A stretch of DNA of 64,000 nucleotides from Epiperipatus broadwayi (GCA_028023455.1 JAQFVV010012513.1:1870001-1934000), one strand, 5' to 3'. Shown: positions 1 to 11,145, counted from the first letter of the stretch. Program-made: numbers and translations. Notes: generated by a model not told the origin, from the letters alone.

Positions 1-64
1 TATCTCACCATCATTGTAGTTCATTCTGTTTTACATTAAATTTTTTATATATGTATTTGAAAGG

Positions 65-67
<3 letters not shown>

Positions 68-107
<40 letters not shown>

Positions 108-124
108 CAAATATATATATATAT
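68..124. repeat. (AT)n microsatellite bordering a LINE
   Basis: Alternating AT with one interruption. The LINE-1 coding sequence starts directly at its right edge, so the 5' truncation point of that LINE lies in the tract. Confidence 0.95.
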
Positions 125-125
125 C

Positions 126-1028
126 AACATTGAGAAAGGTGTAAGACAAGGTGACTCCATATCTCCAAAACTTTTTACAGCAGTGCTTCAAGAAGTATTT
201 TGTGGATTAAAATGGGAAACTAAAGGAGTGAAAGTAAATGGAGATTATTTAAGTCATTTAGATTTCACAGATGATGTAGTTGTTTTTGCAAATAATGCTT
301 CAGAGCTGCAGGATATGTTGCAGGAATTATCAGATGAAAGTAGGAAAGTAGGACTAAAGATAAATGTTAAAAAGACTAAAGTAATGTTTAATCAATTTGC
401 TCAAAATATGAAAATAAAGATTGATTATGATGAATTAGAAGAAGTTAACAGTTACAAATACCTTGGTCAGATTCTTAATACAGATGGAAACATAATGGAA
501 GAAATTAATCATAGAATTAAACTTGGTTGGAGTGCTTTTGGTAGAAATAACTTGATACTAAAAGAAAATATGCCTATGTGTTTGAAAAGGAAGGTTTTTA
601 ACAATTGTGTTTTACCAGTTCTTAGTTATGGATCTGAGACTTGGACACTTAATAGAAGGGCAATACAGAGACTTCAGATCACTCAAAGAAGTATGGAGAG
701 ATGCATGTTGGGAGTAACAAGAAGAGATCGAAAACGCAATGTATGGGTAAGAGAACAAACAGGTGTTACTGACCTCATTGAAAAAATTAAAAGATTGAAG
801 TGGAGTTGGGCTGGACATATTGCTAGAAGAGATGATAATAGATGGACAATTGAAATTTTAAACTGGATTCCAAGAGATTGTAAAAGACCCAGAAAGAGAC
901 CACATGTGAGATGGATGGATGAAATAAGAAAGTGTTCAGAGGTGATGTGGAGAAGAGAAGCTAAAGATCGGAAAAGATGGATTAAACTTGGAGAGACCTT
1001 CATCCTGCAGTGGATTGGTAATGGTTGA
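126..1028 (+). CDS. LINE-1 (RTE-like) reverse transcriptase, 3' part
   Basis: Open frame from the left edge of the element to a TGA at 1026-1028. An ATG is not needed because the copy is 5'-truncated. It begins with the RT palm motif GVRQGDSISPKLF (about 138-176). The catalytic box follows as LDFTDDVVVFAN at about 256-291; the usual FADD/YADD has become FTDD, so D-D is kept but the alanine is lost. Then come YKYLGQI (thumb side), YGSETWTLN, and the C-terminal SWAGHIARRDDNRW block with KRPRKRPHVRW, typical of insect and mollusc endonuclease-reverse transcriptases of the RTE group. The endonuclease half is missing. It is the least damaged LINE-1 copy here, with no internal stop across about 300 codons. 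The 3' end runs from TGGTTGATGAT into AT repeats. Clade assignment is by motif recognition only. Confidence 0.88.
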   Translation, partial: NIEKGVRQGDSISPKLFTAVLQEVFCGLKWETKGVKVNGDYLSHLDFTDDVVVFANNASELQDMLQELSDESRKVGLKINVKKTKVMFNQFAQNMKIKIDYDELEEVNSYKYLGQILNTDGNIMEEINHRIKLGWSAFGRNNLILKENMPMCLKRKVFNNCVLPVLSYGSETWTLNRRAIQRLQITQRSMERCMLGVTRRDRKRNVWVREQTGVTDLIEKIKRLKWSWAGHIARRDDNRWTIEILNWIPRDCKRPRKRPHVRWMDEIRKCSEVMWRREAKDRKRWIKLGETFILQWIGNG

Positions 1029-1876
1029 TGATATATATATATATATTAAAGAATAAATGATTAAACATATGCATAATTAGGGCGAAATCATAATAATTAG
1101 TTAAAATTGTAAATAACTATTAATTAAATGTTGTATGAATAATTTATTTAGATTTCTTAATATTGTCATAATAACAAATCATAATAAGTAAAGGATTTTT
1201 TATAAATTTCATATTCCTCTGATAAAATTAATATACTACATATTTTTTTTCTTGTTCTAAAAATAAGTATGTTGTTTAGCATAGTTACAAATACTTAGAC
1301 TATTATTATACATGAAGTTTATTTCTTTAGTATGTCATTAATTTTACTTGTTATTTATTATTTCTTGGTGTAAATAAATTATCATTATTTTATTAAATTA
1401 GAAGTCTTGAGTTTCACATCAATTATTTAAGGGACAGCAACTATAAATTGTATTCAAAAAGATATAGGAAAATGAACTTTTACTAGTAGATGGTTTAAAC
1501 ATTATTATTTCATGCCCATTATAATCAATTAATATTTCAATAATTGTCTTTAAATTTACATATACTCATAAGAGATAGCATTTTTCATCATTATATTTTA
1601 TTTTAAATTGTATTGTTAGGAGCTAGGGACTTAAAACTAAAGCATATAAAGTATTCTTATTTAGTTCACTTCAACTTTCTTTATAAATGTAAATTTAATT
1701 TAGTTTCAATAGAGTCTCTGTCTTTTGAGCATTACATCCATATTCGTCCCATTTATATCATTATGAGAATCATAAAATTGAGGAAGCCAGTTAGATTCAA
1801 TGACAAATATAAAAACATAATATGTGAATTTTTTCTACAGTACAAGCTTTTTCACGCCTGCACTCCAATATGTAAT
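1029..1876. other. AT-rich intergenic DNA, nothing recognised
   Basis: Apart from a short AT tract at 1030-1046 I see no coding signature, repeat family or fold-back. The 89-codon open frame around 1613-1882 has no recognisable domain. Confidence 0.6.
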
Positions 1877-2270
1877 ATATAGGGGTTTGAACTCATATTT
1901 TTACATGACCTCAATTATCTATGCTATTTCATATTGCTGTCACACTTGATCACCTCCATGTTGAAAAGATAAATAATCACCAATATATGTATTTCATGCT
2001 AAACCAGCATTCATCAGTTGATCCAGATTATCATCTCCACACATATATACAATCAATGTTCAGCTTATATTAAGATAGCCAATCTTCATACTTTAATGGA
2101 CAGGTTTCAATCCACTCTATGCCACAAACCTTCAGCCATCCATTTCACTGAAAATCTGATGATGGAAAAAGCCCACATTGGTGCCAACATTCTCATCCTA
2201 CCGTGTTGACTATAAGTCACTATGACCCCTCCTGTACAGGACACAATCCATTTACATACATATACAAGGA
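1877..2270 (-). mobile_element. Family A repeat copy (hammerhead plus tRNA-like end)
   Basis: Reads on the minus strand as the dispersed unit shared with 2.8, 5.3, 10.3, 21.2, 33.0, 47.2 and 63.0 kb. In order on the minus strand: a leader containing ATCATCAGATTTTCA and GGCTGAAG, an internal block with AGCACTGATTGTATATA-like sequence, a hammerhead ribozyme (1968-2032), then a tRNA-like end with GAGTTCAAACCCC at about 1880-1892, which resembles a pol III B box. No protein is encoded; the short open frame across it is accidental. I infer a non-autonomous retroelement comparable in make-up to schistosome SM-alpha repeats. Confidence 0.75.
1968..2032 (-). ncRNA. Type I hammerhead ribozyme, core intact
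   Basis: Minus strand: CUGAUGA (2017-2011), stem II AUGCU/AGCAU with loop GGUUU, then GAAA (1995-1992). Stem III is only A-U, U-A around a 4-nt loop. The cleavage triplet is AUA and is followed by UUGGUG, which pairs with GAUCAA just before CUGAUGA, with one G-U pair. An outer stem I helix pairs GAUAAU with AUUUAUC (one bulge), leaving an internal loop where loop-loop contacts normally form. All invariant core residues are present. The fold was drawn by eye. Confidence 0.8.
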
Positions 2271-2779
2271 ATAATCAGACCTTACAGGTATTCGGGTTAT
2301 TATATTTTTAAAGATAGCTTCTTAAATGTGCAATTTTATACTTCTGTTTTATTGTTTTGATAAGAGTATTCTCCATTAAAAAGGCAATCAGTTTGTATTT
2401 AATATTGTCAATTTTTCTCTGCTTGAATAGAATATTATCCATTGTTTAGCTTCTATGACAAATCATCTTATATCAATACAAGTTTAGATGAGGTCAGTTT
2501 ATATTTAAAGATTTATATTTACAACGCATACTTAAAGATTGTTTATTCAAATAATAATATATTATTTTAAATACTTTTCATGTTTATCATTAAGAGATTG
2601 ACTGAAAAGTTATATATTATATATGAGTCAATGTTATATCCTTATGTTACTTTAAAAAAACAAAATACTAACTTTTAAGTAGAAAAAATTATCAGTAATT
2701 AGTTGAAAAAGTTTTAAATTGTTTCTTGATAAAAAAATCTATTCTGAATTCTCTTTTTGTTTACTGAAGTATTCCACGT

Positions 2780-3115
2780 CTGTGGTTTAATTGAACGTTC
2801 CATCATCAGATTTTCAATGAAATGGAAGGCTAAAGAGTTGTGAGTTGGAATAGTTTGAAGCCTGTCCATTAAAGTATAAAGATTGGCTATCTTAATATAA
2901 AGCTGAGTATTGATTATATATAGAGATGTGAGGATAGTAATCTAGACCAACTGATGATTGCTGGTTTATACATGAAATACGTATATTGGTGATTATTTAT
3001 CTTTTCAACATGTGTGTGATCAGGTGGTTCAGCAATATGAGATGGCACTGAGAGTGGCGGATCGTGTGAAAATCTGAGTTCGAACCCCGCATATATTACA
3101 TATATAAATGCAGGT
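2780..3115 (+). mobile_element. Family A repeat copy, tRNA-like end well kept
   Basis: Same unit as 1877-2270 but on the plus strand. The hammerhead is at 2933-3001. A tRNA-like end follows: GTGGTTCAGCAATATGAGATGG (A-box region, about 3023) and GAGTTCGAACCCC (B box, about 3076-3088), the best B-box match among the A copies. The copy ends in ATATATTACATATATAAATG. Together with 1877-2270 it forms a widely spaced inverted pair. Confidence 0.75.
2933..3001 (+). ncRNA. Hammerhead ribozyme, stem II damaged
   Basis: CTGATGA at 2951-2957 and GAAA at 2974-2977. The stem II right strand has changed (TATACAT instead of TTAGCAT), so only a weak helix is left. Stem I ACCAA/UUGGU is perfect, and the AUA cleavage site sits just before TTGGTG. 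Confidence 0.6.
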
Positions 3116-3180
3116 TTAAGCCTGTACAATGTATTATTAGTAATTATTACATTATCATCTATCGTTTAATTTTAAGGAAT

Positions 3181-3345
3181 TTGAACTCAGACTTTCAAGT
3201 TCTCTACAGCCATCAAATCCATTCTATACAACCGATAAACATGACCACATATACGTAAAAAAGATAAAGGATGTCCAATATATGTATTTCGTTGTCTAGA
3301 ATGGATGTAGGGAATTTGAAAGTCTGAGTTCAATACCCTTATATT
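3181..3345. repeat. Head-to-head pair of family A tRNA-like ends
   Basis: Left part on the minus strand starts with TTGAACTCAGACTTTCAAG, the reverse of the A-family B-box end. The right part ends with GAAAGTCTGAGTTCAA on the plus strand. Between them is the CCAATATATGTATTTCGTTG segment of the ribozyme region; the rest of the hammerhead is deleted. Confidence 0.6.
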
Positions 3346-4219
3346 TATATTAAATTGGGTATAAAAAATGTACATGCATATAAATATTACATCTATAGGT
3401 TAATAGAAGATAATTTGTCGATATCGAATTATATTATTATCAAAAACTAAAATAAAAATTTTCAACATTAACAGAATAAGTTTTAATATCCAGTGTACGC
3501 TACTTTCCGAAGAGTTTGAAGAAAATATGTTATCTATCATGTCGATTGATATATAAATAAATGAGATAGATGAATAAATAAATATGCAGAGGGATGATTA
3601 CTAAATAAACTGTCTACATAGACCGATTACAGTAGATATATAGCGGGATAATAGGATACATTTAAATATTAGTATACTTATAAACTGATTAACTACTAAA
3701 TAGAATATTACCTTTTTTCTGGTAATATATTTATTTTAAAAAATAAATTAATTTTTATGTGACCTTCATAAATACATTTATCAATAATTTTATATAAAGA
3801 TGTTGAATAATTATTGCTTTATTTCTACTTGACTTTATCGATTTTATTATTTTGTTATTATTATTACTATATTTAATTTAATCTCACTTATTTTAAAAAT
3901 TATTCCTCTCTTACCAAATCGAACATCTGTTTTTTTTTTTTTTATCTAAAAACATTTACAAACAAACCTTTTCTGCACTTAAACGAATCTTTCATTCCTA
4001 TTGATTTTTGAAAATTATATTTAGCAAGAAACATTTTAACAGGTTTGGTTTTGTAATATATATTTTTTCTGGTGATTGTTTTTTTAATTTTTTTTTAACA
4101 TGGAAAGTTATTTTGAGACACATAGTTCAGTATTTTTTTTCCTACTAATATTATGCTGATAGTACTAAAACAAATGTAGGAAACAGTGTATGCACTTCAT
4201 GAATAATTTTTCTGTAAAG
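3346..4219. other. AT-rich DNA, nothing recognised
   Basis: Runs of A and T with short poly-T stretches. No domain-bearing open frame and no match to the repeat families in this window. Confidence 0.55.
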
Positions 4220-4450
4220 TAACTTTATTTCACTATACTACTCTCACGCAAGGTAGGGACTCGTTTCTATCCACTTTTAACATCTTATGGAAGAATGTAA
4301 TTACAAATATATGATTCAGACATGTTGAAAAGTTCTCTGATCTCCAAGATAACATTTCGTGCTGAACCAGCACTACTCAGTTGGCCCAGACCATGATCTC
4401 TTACACATATCTTTATCAACGTTTAGTATATATATTGTAACGGTCAGATT
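4220..4450 (-). mobile_element. Family A copy, sub-type 2, dead ribozyme
   Basis: Shares with 62885-63090 a left flank (CACTATACTACTCTCACGCAAGG) that other A copies lack, which defines a subfamily. In the ribozyme, CTGATGA has become CTGAGTA while stem II (AGTGCT/AGCAC) and GAAA survive. TTCGAATC-like B boxes occur nearby at about 4475 and 4525. Confidence 0.6.
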
Positions 4451-5274
4451 CATCTATCTCGCTAACACACTGTAGAATTCAAATCCCAAACACTAAACTG
4501 AACACTCTAGGACGGGTTGCCTTTTAGATATACTAAGTTCGAATCTAAAGTCCAAATTCCACAGCGCCACCTACATGATAACGCATCTGATGCTACTATT
4601 AATATTTTTCTAAATTAATATATTTGTGCGATAATTATTAAAAAAATAAATACTTTAAACAATTCCACTTCTTTTTTTTTTAGTTGCTATGTTTCACTTT
4701 TAAAATTATAACAAATTTGGAATAATGGTGAAATAGAAATTATGATTTTTAATTAATCAATAATGCCCTGCTAAACACCATAGGTTTAAAAGGTTTGAGG
4801 TATTTGTATAATTATATAAACAATTTGAGAATTGAAATCAGGATTTCATAGTTTTATAATGACTTAACAAATATTCGTCATTCAGGATTTACAAAAGAAC
4901 TTTGATCAATTTAAAATATAGTTAATTCATTTTTTAAATCAGAAATCCAATATAAAAAGGAATTATTTTTTACATATTTTACTTTATTAATACTTTTTCT
5001 TGCTATATGTGCAATGATCAAATATGATTTTTTACAAAGCTTTTTTTGTAAATTCATATTTTTAACAAATCAAATAGTCTACATGTTCAAACATTAAAAT
5101 CAAATGAGGAATACTTTCTAAAATGACCACCAGGGAGAACAAAGAACATGTTTCCATCTGCTTTATAGTTAATATGTGAAATTAAACAGCAGGGCAGTTG
5201 TATGCCAACCATCACCATTTTATAAATTAAAATATATAATAAATTAAGCTTTCTTCTCTTTCTCTTAATGTAAA
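4451..5274. other. AT-rich DNA with weak tRNA-like boxes only
   Basis: Around 4470-4550 there are two B-box-like strings (GAATTCAAATCCC and AAGTTCGAATCT). Nothing else is recognised. Confidence 0.45.
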
Positions 5275-5930
5275 TATAGGTGATTTGAACTCAGAATTGC
5301 AAGCCACTTCAACCATCCACACTATCTTGTACTACTGCTATACATGACCGCACACATGTAGAAAAGAAAAATAATCACCAAGGTACATATTTCATGCTAG
5401 ACCAGCACTCATCAGTCGATCCAGATTTATCATCTCTCATACATATATACAATCAGTGCTCAGTTTATATTAAGATAGCAAATCCTTATACTTTAATGGA
5501 AAGGCTTCAATCTACTCCAACCTCCAACTCTTCAACCATCCATACTATTGAAAATCTGACTATAGAATTCCCAAATCCCACGTGATGCCAATATTGTTAT
5601 CAACATGGGATTTGTGAATTCTATCATCAGATTTTTAGTGGCATGGATGGCTGAAGAGTTGGAATAGATTGAAGCCTGTCCATTGAAATATAAAGATTTG
5701 CTATCTTAATATAAACTGAGCACTGATTGTACATATGTATGGAAGATGATAATCTGAACCAATTGATAAGTGCTAGTTCAGCATGAAATATGTATATTGG
5801 TGATTATTTATCTTTTTTACATGTGTGTGGGCACATGTATCAGTAGTACAAGATAGTGTTGATTGTTGAAGTGGCTTAAACGTCTGAGTTCAAATTCTCT
5901 ATATTTACAATTGGGCTCCAAGTATAAGAT
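5275..5930. mobile_element. Inverted pair of family A copies (large palindrome)
   Basis: Left arm 5275-5590 is a minus-strand copy and right arm 5605-5930 is a plus-strand copy. They meet near 5595, where CCCAAATCCCACGTG and CATGGGATTTGTGAATTC mirror each other. Both arms carry the tRNA-like end outermost and the ribozyme in the middle. The left ribozyme keeps its core; the right one has TTGATAA. The difference between arms shows they diverged after the duplication. Confidence 0.75.
5369..5432 (-). ncRNA. Hammerhead ribozyme, core intact, cleavage site altered
   Basis: CTGATGA at 5415-5409, stem II GUGCU/AGCAU with loop GGUCU, and GAAA at 5393-5390 on the minus strand. Stem I is weakened (GAUCGA) and the AUA triplet reads ACC, so self-cleavage is doubtful. 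Confidence 0.55.
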
Positions 5931-6254
5931 TGCCTGGTATTTCAAATCTTTTCCTTAATGTATACAGAAAAATGATATATCTGTGAATATACCGTGTTTA
6001 TTAATATTAACATATATATTTGAATTGTTCTGTAACACTCAGTAGATATAATGTTAACATCATATCTGTTTTATAATAAAGTGCCATTCAATTTCAGTGT
6101 CGAGTGCAATTTTTATTTTCTGATATCTGTTATATACCTTCATTTAATAAGTATCTGTGGTAATTCCATTATATTCAGGAACCATGTCAAGGGTAACAAA
6201 GAAAAATGCCATTTTCTCTTTTTCTCCAACTTCTTATGTATTGATTTCTATATT

Positions 6255-6890
6255 TTCCATACCATACCATTTTCACCTTTCTTATACACTTCAGCTATAC
6301 TATTTTTTTCAAACTTTATTCTTTTAAGTCAACAAACATCACATGATCACTATAGTGAGGTTTTACTGTTTTAAACTTGATTCTTACAGTTTTGACTACC
6401 CTGCAGTCATCATCAGAGCTACAATATCCAAATATATAATTATACAATTCATAAATTTTGTATACATATATAAATATATAAAAAAAAGGTTAGAGTAATT
6501 TTAACATGTTTATTTAATAAAGAATATAAATAAAAAAGATAATAATAAAAAAAAATAATAAAAATAATGTGCATTAAATAGTACAATTTCAAAAGTTAAA
6601 GTTTTTTAAAAAAGTTATAAAACTTATAGTAAATAGATGTAAAATAATTGAAAAATAAAATAAAATAAATAAATGAGAAAATTAAAATTAGTTAAAAATA
6701 AAATAAAAAACATGGAATAAAATGTAATAATTATTATATAATGGTCAGGTTAAGATGTAGGTTGATTATATCATAGCTCTGATGATGACTGCAGGACAGT
6801 TGAAACTGTAAGAATAAAGTTTGATAAAAAATATTATTGTTGAAGTGTATAGGAAAAGTAGAAATGGTATGATATGGTAACAAAGTGTGT
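6255..6890. mobile_element. Family B inverted pair
   Basis: A minus copy (about 6255-6420) and a plus copy (about 6770-6890) face each other across about 350 bp of AT-rich DNA. Shared landmarks are GAATAAAGTTTGA, GAAGTGTATA and AAATGGTATG. Each carries the signature CTGATGA, hairpin, (G/A)AAAC: plus copy 6779-6805 has CTGATGA, stem GACTG/CAGTT, loop CAGGA, then GAAACTGT. This looks like a hammerhead core, but I cannot find a strand that completes stem I. Confidence 0.6.
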
Positions 6891-7139
6891 TGAAACAAAC
6901 ATATGTAGGGAAATAAATGGAGACATTGTCAAAAATATGAAGATGTGGATTTTAGTTTATAACACCCTGTATACTAATAATGTATACAATTAATACTCTT
7001 CTTATGAAGATGCAAAGGCATTGTTGTAAGACCAACACTTAGTCATGTAAAGTTAGTGCATCAGCATGGGACTATTTATATCTATTTACAAATTCAATAT
7101 TTTATTCCATTATGATGACTGGAAAATAAACTTTCCAAT

Positions 7140-7660
7140 GTGATGTTGTTATATGATATGAAACACTGTGTCTTCTCCTTATACAGAGTCAGGAATCTTT
7201 CAACCCCTATGCCTAGAGAAACCTGTTAGCCATTTTACATTTTCTTTCCCTTCTCCAATCTGTTTTTCCCATATTCTTCTCTGTCCTGCTTTATCCCATT
7301 TCCACAACATAATCTTTGTGAACTCCATGGCCTTTATATCTAAATCTCCCTTACCTTTTCCCAAACTGAGCATAAAATCCAATAACCCACTTTCTGTATA
7401 ATCTCTTTGTTATATTTATTCTTCCACAACTTTATAATTTATATCCTTTATGCTTTCAGACACTTACATGCAATTAACAGATACCTAATATTTTTATGCC
7501 TTCCTTACACAACCTGCATACTAAATCACCCACATTTTACCATTTGTATGTACATTCCCTTGTTGCTAAAGATCCTGTTTGAGCCTTAAACAATAAATTA
7601 CTTTCCTTGCTATTATAAATTAACTTGCACCCAATATTCCATTTAATTCTATATATATAT
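7140..7660 (-). pseudogene. LINE-2 C-terminal region, part 1 (zinc knuckle side)
   Basis: Homologous to 16500-17020 and to the plus-strand copy at 41.4 kb. The protein side is on the minus strand; at 41.4 kb the best kept piece reads VCKLCKEGIENIR and ECKCLKAEKV, a CxxC...C knuckle as found after many LINE reverse transcriptases. Here stops and frameshifts break it. The 3' end lies at about 7140 in TGTTATATGATATG, a worn (CATCA)n tail. Homology stops at 7660 in TTCTATATATAT and resumes at 9403. Confidence 0.7.
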
Positions 7661-8270
7661 AAGACATATTTTGCAGGTTCATCCATGTTAAAAAATTTAA
7701 ATATTAATATACTGATGTTTCGGCTTGATCACACAAGTCATCCACTGGGTGATAAAGGTAGAAAGACGGTTGTAGAGGCGCTACAATCACTGATTTTAAA
7801 AAAAATATTCAAGTTCTACCAATAGCAAAAATGTTAAATTAAGAATGTTTTTTTTTTTTTAAAAAAATCTTTCCAAATAGGAGGAAGCTTGCACGTATCA
7901 TCTTACTTATTGATACAATCTGGCCTTTTAAGTATCTCAATGGCTTCTCTAATTTTGCACTGGTAGAGATTATCACATCTGGATATAATCCTGGTACTAG
8001 AAAAATAAATTTTATGACCTGAAGCTATAGTATGGAGTGAGAGTGCTGTTGATGATGAATGTTGTTTAACTGCATTAGCATGCTCATCTCTTCTAACACT
8101 GATGCAATGATTACTCATACCTATGTAAGAAGCTTTACAATTTCCACATGAGTTTGATAACCACCATGAGATTCAAGAGGGATTGAATCCTTAGGCTTGG
8201 TTATTATATTACTGATCTTTAATGAGTAGAAAATGCTGTATCTATATTATAGCATTTTAATATACATCTA
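7661..8270 (-). mobile_element. PLE-2: Penelope-like element, GIY-YIG end
   Basis: A 71-codon frame at 8118-7903, extended upstream to about 8200, reads SCGNCKASYIGMS, then RRDEHANAVKQ, TIASGHKIYF and KIREAIEILKRP. These match the GIY-YIG nuclease module at the C-terminus of Penelope-type retroelements (Y-I-G, an H after the middle helix, a conserved E in REAIE). The reverse transcriptase is absent. Downstream on the minus strand is a 3' UTR with GATGA, hairpin CTTG/CAAG, then CCGAAACATC, a hammerhead-like remnant lacking the leading CU. The element sits inside LINE-2. Confidence 0.72.
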
Positions 8271-8359
8271 ATATTGCCTGTAGTTCCTTTTACATATGGA
8301 ACACAAATTCTAATAGCCGATTTATCATTTTTTTGTTTTCTATTTAGTCCATGTTGGGC

Positions 8360-8362
<3 letters not shown>

Positions 8363-8450
<88 letters not shown>
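8363..8450. repeat. (AT)n microsatellite
   Basis: About 90 bp of alternating AT directly next to the family E fold-back. Confidence 0.95.
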
Positions 8451-8454
<4 letters not shown>

Positions 8455-9332
8455 TAAGAGCATGCTAACGCTCTAAACAAGCTTTTTTTAATTTTTTATT
8501 ATGATAAATGCTACTACAAGAGAAGGCATTCAAATCATCTTTATCTTAGATTGTCCCCATCCCCAGACCGGTTTGGACCTATGGGTCTCTTCAGTGAGGA
8601 GTTGGGACATTAGATTCAAAAAACCAACTCAAGCCAAGCATGTATCTAAAAGATAATTCTCAAGAAGAAGATCTAAACCTTTAGACATCTGCATGTCTAA
8701 TGTCCCAACTCCTCACTGAAGAGACTCATAGGTCCAAACTGGTCTGGGGATGGGGACAATCTAAGATAAAGATGATTTGAATGCCTTCTCTTGTAGTAGC
8801 ATTTATCATAATAAAAAAATAAAAAAAGCTTCTTTAGAGCATTAGCATGCTCTTAAGTTTACACATTGGTAATTGCAAGCTATAAATAAGTCATGTGACA
8901 TCTGACTTTATTATTACTATTATTATTTTGCTGTTGGGGCTTTGGATAAATTAAATGGCTAAGCCTATTAATATATGGAGTATCTGAATTAAGTTTCAGG
9001 CCCATATAATTTTTTCAGTTGGAGAGCTGACTTTAAAGACATGCAGATGTCTAAAGGTTTAGATTTTCTTCTTGAGAATTATCTTTTAAATACATGCTTG
9101 GCTTGAGTTGGTTTTTTGAATCTAATGTCCCAACTCCTCACTGAAGTGACCCATAGGTCCAAACCGGTCTGGGGATGGGGACAATCTAAGATAAAGGTGA
9201 TTTGAATGCCTTCTCTTGTAGTAGCATTTATCATAATAAAAAATTTAAAAAAGCTTGTTTAGAGCGTTAGCATGCTCTTAAGTTTACGCATTGGTAATTG
9301 CAAGCTATATATAAGTCATGTGACATCTGACT

Positions 9333-9335
<3 letters not shown>
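8451..9335. mobile_element. Family E fold-back element in -,+,+ layout
   Basis: Three units: inverted 8451-8697, partial direct 8698-8908, longer direct 9038-9335. They share AGCATGCTAACGCTC, AGAAGGCATTCAAATCA and GTCTGGGGATGGGGACAA. The 8451-8697 and 8698-8908 units meet almost without spacer, giving arms of about 200 bp. Each unit contains CTGAAGA (minus 8594-8588, plus 8716-8722; CTGAAGT at 9141-9147), a hairpin GACYC-ATA-GGTC, then CAAAC. That is hammerhead-like with the G of GAAA lost. No protein is encoded. Confidence 0.75.
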
Positions 9336-9375
<40 letters not shown>

Positions 9376-9377
9376 GT

Positions 9378-9402
<25 letters not shown>
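9336..9402. repeat. (AT)n microsatellite, right edge of nested insertion
   Basis: Two AT runs separated by AAAAAGTT. LINE-2 resumes at its right edge. Confidence 0.9.
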
Positions 9403-9409
<7 letters not shown>

Positions 9410-9815
9410 TTTTATTCTCCATACAAGTTCTCCAACTCCCTATTCTTTATTAATGCATCTATTCTTCCATCCCATTCCTTGCTACTATAACACTCAACAA
9501 TTCTCCGAACACACCCATCCTGCATTGTGTATAAGTATACTGACAAAAATTATTTATCCAAATGCTTTTCAAGCCACACTAGCTTTTTCACCCATCTTAA
9601 TTCCTGCCCTTTACTCATAATCTAATTAAATACTATTTTGCTATTCTCTTATTATGCTTAAATTGCAATCTACTGTACATTTTTATTTTGCTTTTTGCAT
9701 CTCACATAAAAACTTCCCCATCTCATTTCTTTTTGAATTGCCTCCTTTGCTGTCCACAGATTTGCATCTAATGCATGTATTTTTACTTCTTTTTGTATTT
9801 TTTCTAAGTAATTTA
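9403..9815 (-). pseudogene. LINE-2 C-terminal region, part 2
   Basis: Continues the LINE-2 copy that breaks off at 7660. It aligns by eye with 17013-17428 (TTTTTATTCTCCATAC, CATCTATTCTTCCATCCCATT, CCTTTACTCATAA, TTGCTGTCCA). In the better copy the minus-strand protein reads SSFHMRDAKSKMKLFGRL and NKRIAKILFSWVMSKGQ. Here it is broken by stops. The homology ends near TTTTTCTAAGTAA. Confidence 0.65.
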
Positions 9816-10309
9816 CACTCCTTTACTAACATATAACACATTGTTATCATATGTTAATCCTGCTACTGCCACTTCCTTCCATACAATTCTAGCTACATCA
9901 TATTTATTATATGAGAACACTGCTAATTTCTTTATCAGTCCCCTCCAATTCTTTGTGAGCACTGTTTATATCATGCTGTCATCTATTTATAAAATCTTTT
10001 TGTAACTAAATATGAATTTATTTTCATTTGCTTTTCCAGTTGTTATAAGAACAGCTGATTTGGAACTTGATATAAAATAATCCCAATGCTCCTAATATCC
10101 CATTCAATATATCTAATAATTTAACTTCACAAAGTAAACATAACTTCTATTCATTTTATTATTTTTATGATTATTCCTGTTATTAAATAATATATTATAT
10201 CATATGATCTATTTAAATATCAAATTTGTAAATATCATTAATGGAGTGCTAGCAATATTTAATTACTTGAATGATAAACTCTCTGAGAGCTATACATATG
10301 TATAGATAT
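9816..10309. other. AT-rich DNA, possibly more LINE-2
   Basis: Lies on the 5' side of the LINE-2 fragment. I cannot align it with the 17-kb copy, and no motif is visible. Confidence 0.35.
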
Positions 10310-11145
10310 ATAAATTTGAAAGCATTTCAGCTCAGACTTTTAAGATTCCTAACTTTATCTAGTCCACCTTATATAATTGATGCCCATGACCATGTACATA
10401 TGAAAAAGATAAATAATCTCCAATAAATGTATTTCATGCTGAAACAGCACTCATCAATTGGTCCAGATTATCATCTTCCACAAATATATATATATATATA
10501 TAATCATCATCTTATATAAATATATATATATATATATAATCAGTGCTCAGTTTATTATAAAATAGCAAATCTTCAAACTTTCATGGACAGGCTTTAATCT
10601 TCTCCGCCCTCTAACTCTTCAGCTATTCATATTATTGAAAATATGATGGAATATTAAAAGCCTTTGTTGATGCCAATATTATTGTCATACCCATGTTGAC
10701 TTTAATATTCTCTGACCTCTCACCCTTCAGGGCCTTAATATGTCTATTTAAATGCACAGAGTAGAGATAGGAAAAATACAGGCTCAATATTGTATATTTA
10801 AATACAAGTACATTGTATATACTAAACATAATGTAGGTAGAAAGGATATGAATTCAGTCTTTCAAGCTCCCTACATCTATCCACTTGATCTTCTACAGCT
10901 GATATGCTTAACTACATACACTTGAAAAAGATTTGATATCCTAATATAAACTAAACAGTGACTATATAAATATGTGCGAGAGTTGATCTGGACTAACTGA
11001 TGAATGCTGTTTAAGCATGAAGTACATATATTGGGGATCATTTATCCTTTCACTCATATGTAGCCATATGTATCAGTTGTATAAGATGGAGTGGATAAAA
11101 TAGGAAGCTTGAAAGTCTGAGTTCAAATCCTTTCTAATTACATTA
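10310..11145. mobile_element. Family A cluster, -,-,+ layout
   Basis: Minus copy 10310-10690, a second partial minus copy (tRNA-like end only) at about 10830-10933, then a plus copy 10934-11145 ending in GAAAGTCTGAGTTCAAATCC. The left ribozyme has TTGATGA (C to U at the first core base) with good stem II and GAAA. The right one has CTGATGA but GAAG. Neither should be active. Read on the minus strand the order is -,+,+. Confidence 0.7.

Noticed and set aside
2151-2165. CTGATGATGGAA as another hammerhead core
   Set aside because: The letters CTGATGA recur in the A-family leader, but there is no hairpin followed by GAAA in the right place.
6051-6374. 107-codon hydrophobic frame as a membrane protein
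   Set aside because: AT-rich codons give Phe/Leu/Ile runs, and the right half is a family B copy.
7168-7401. 77-codon plus-strand frame
   Set aside because: Antisense of LINE-2; the protein signal is on the minus strand.
8274-8468. Frame with a long YIYI run (also 30467-30693 and 51435-51626)
   Set aside because: AT dinucleotide repeats produce Tyr-Ile runs in any frame.
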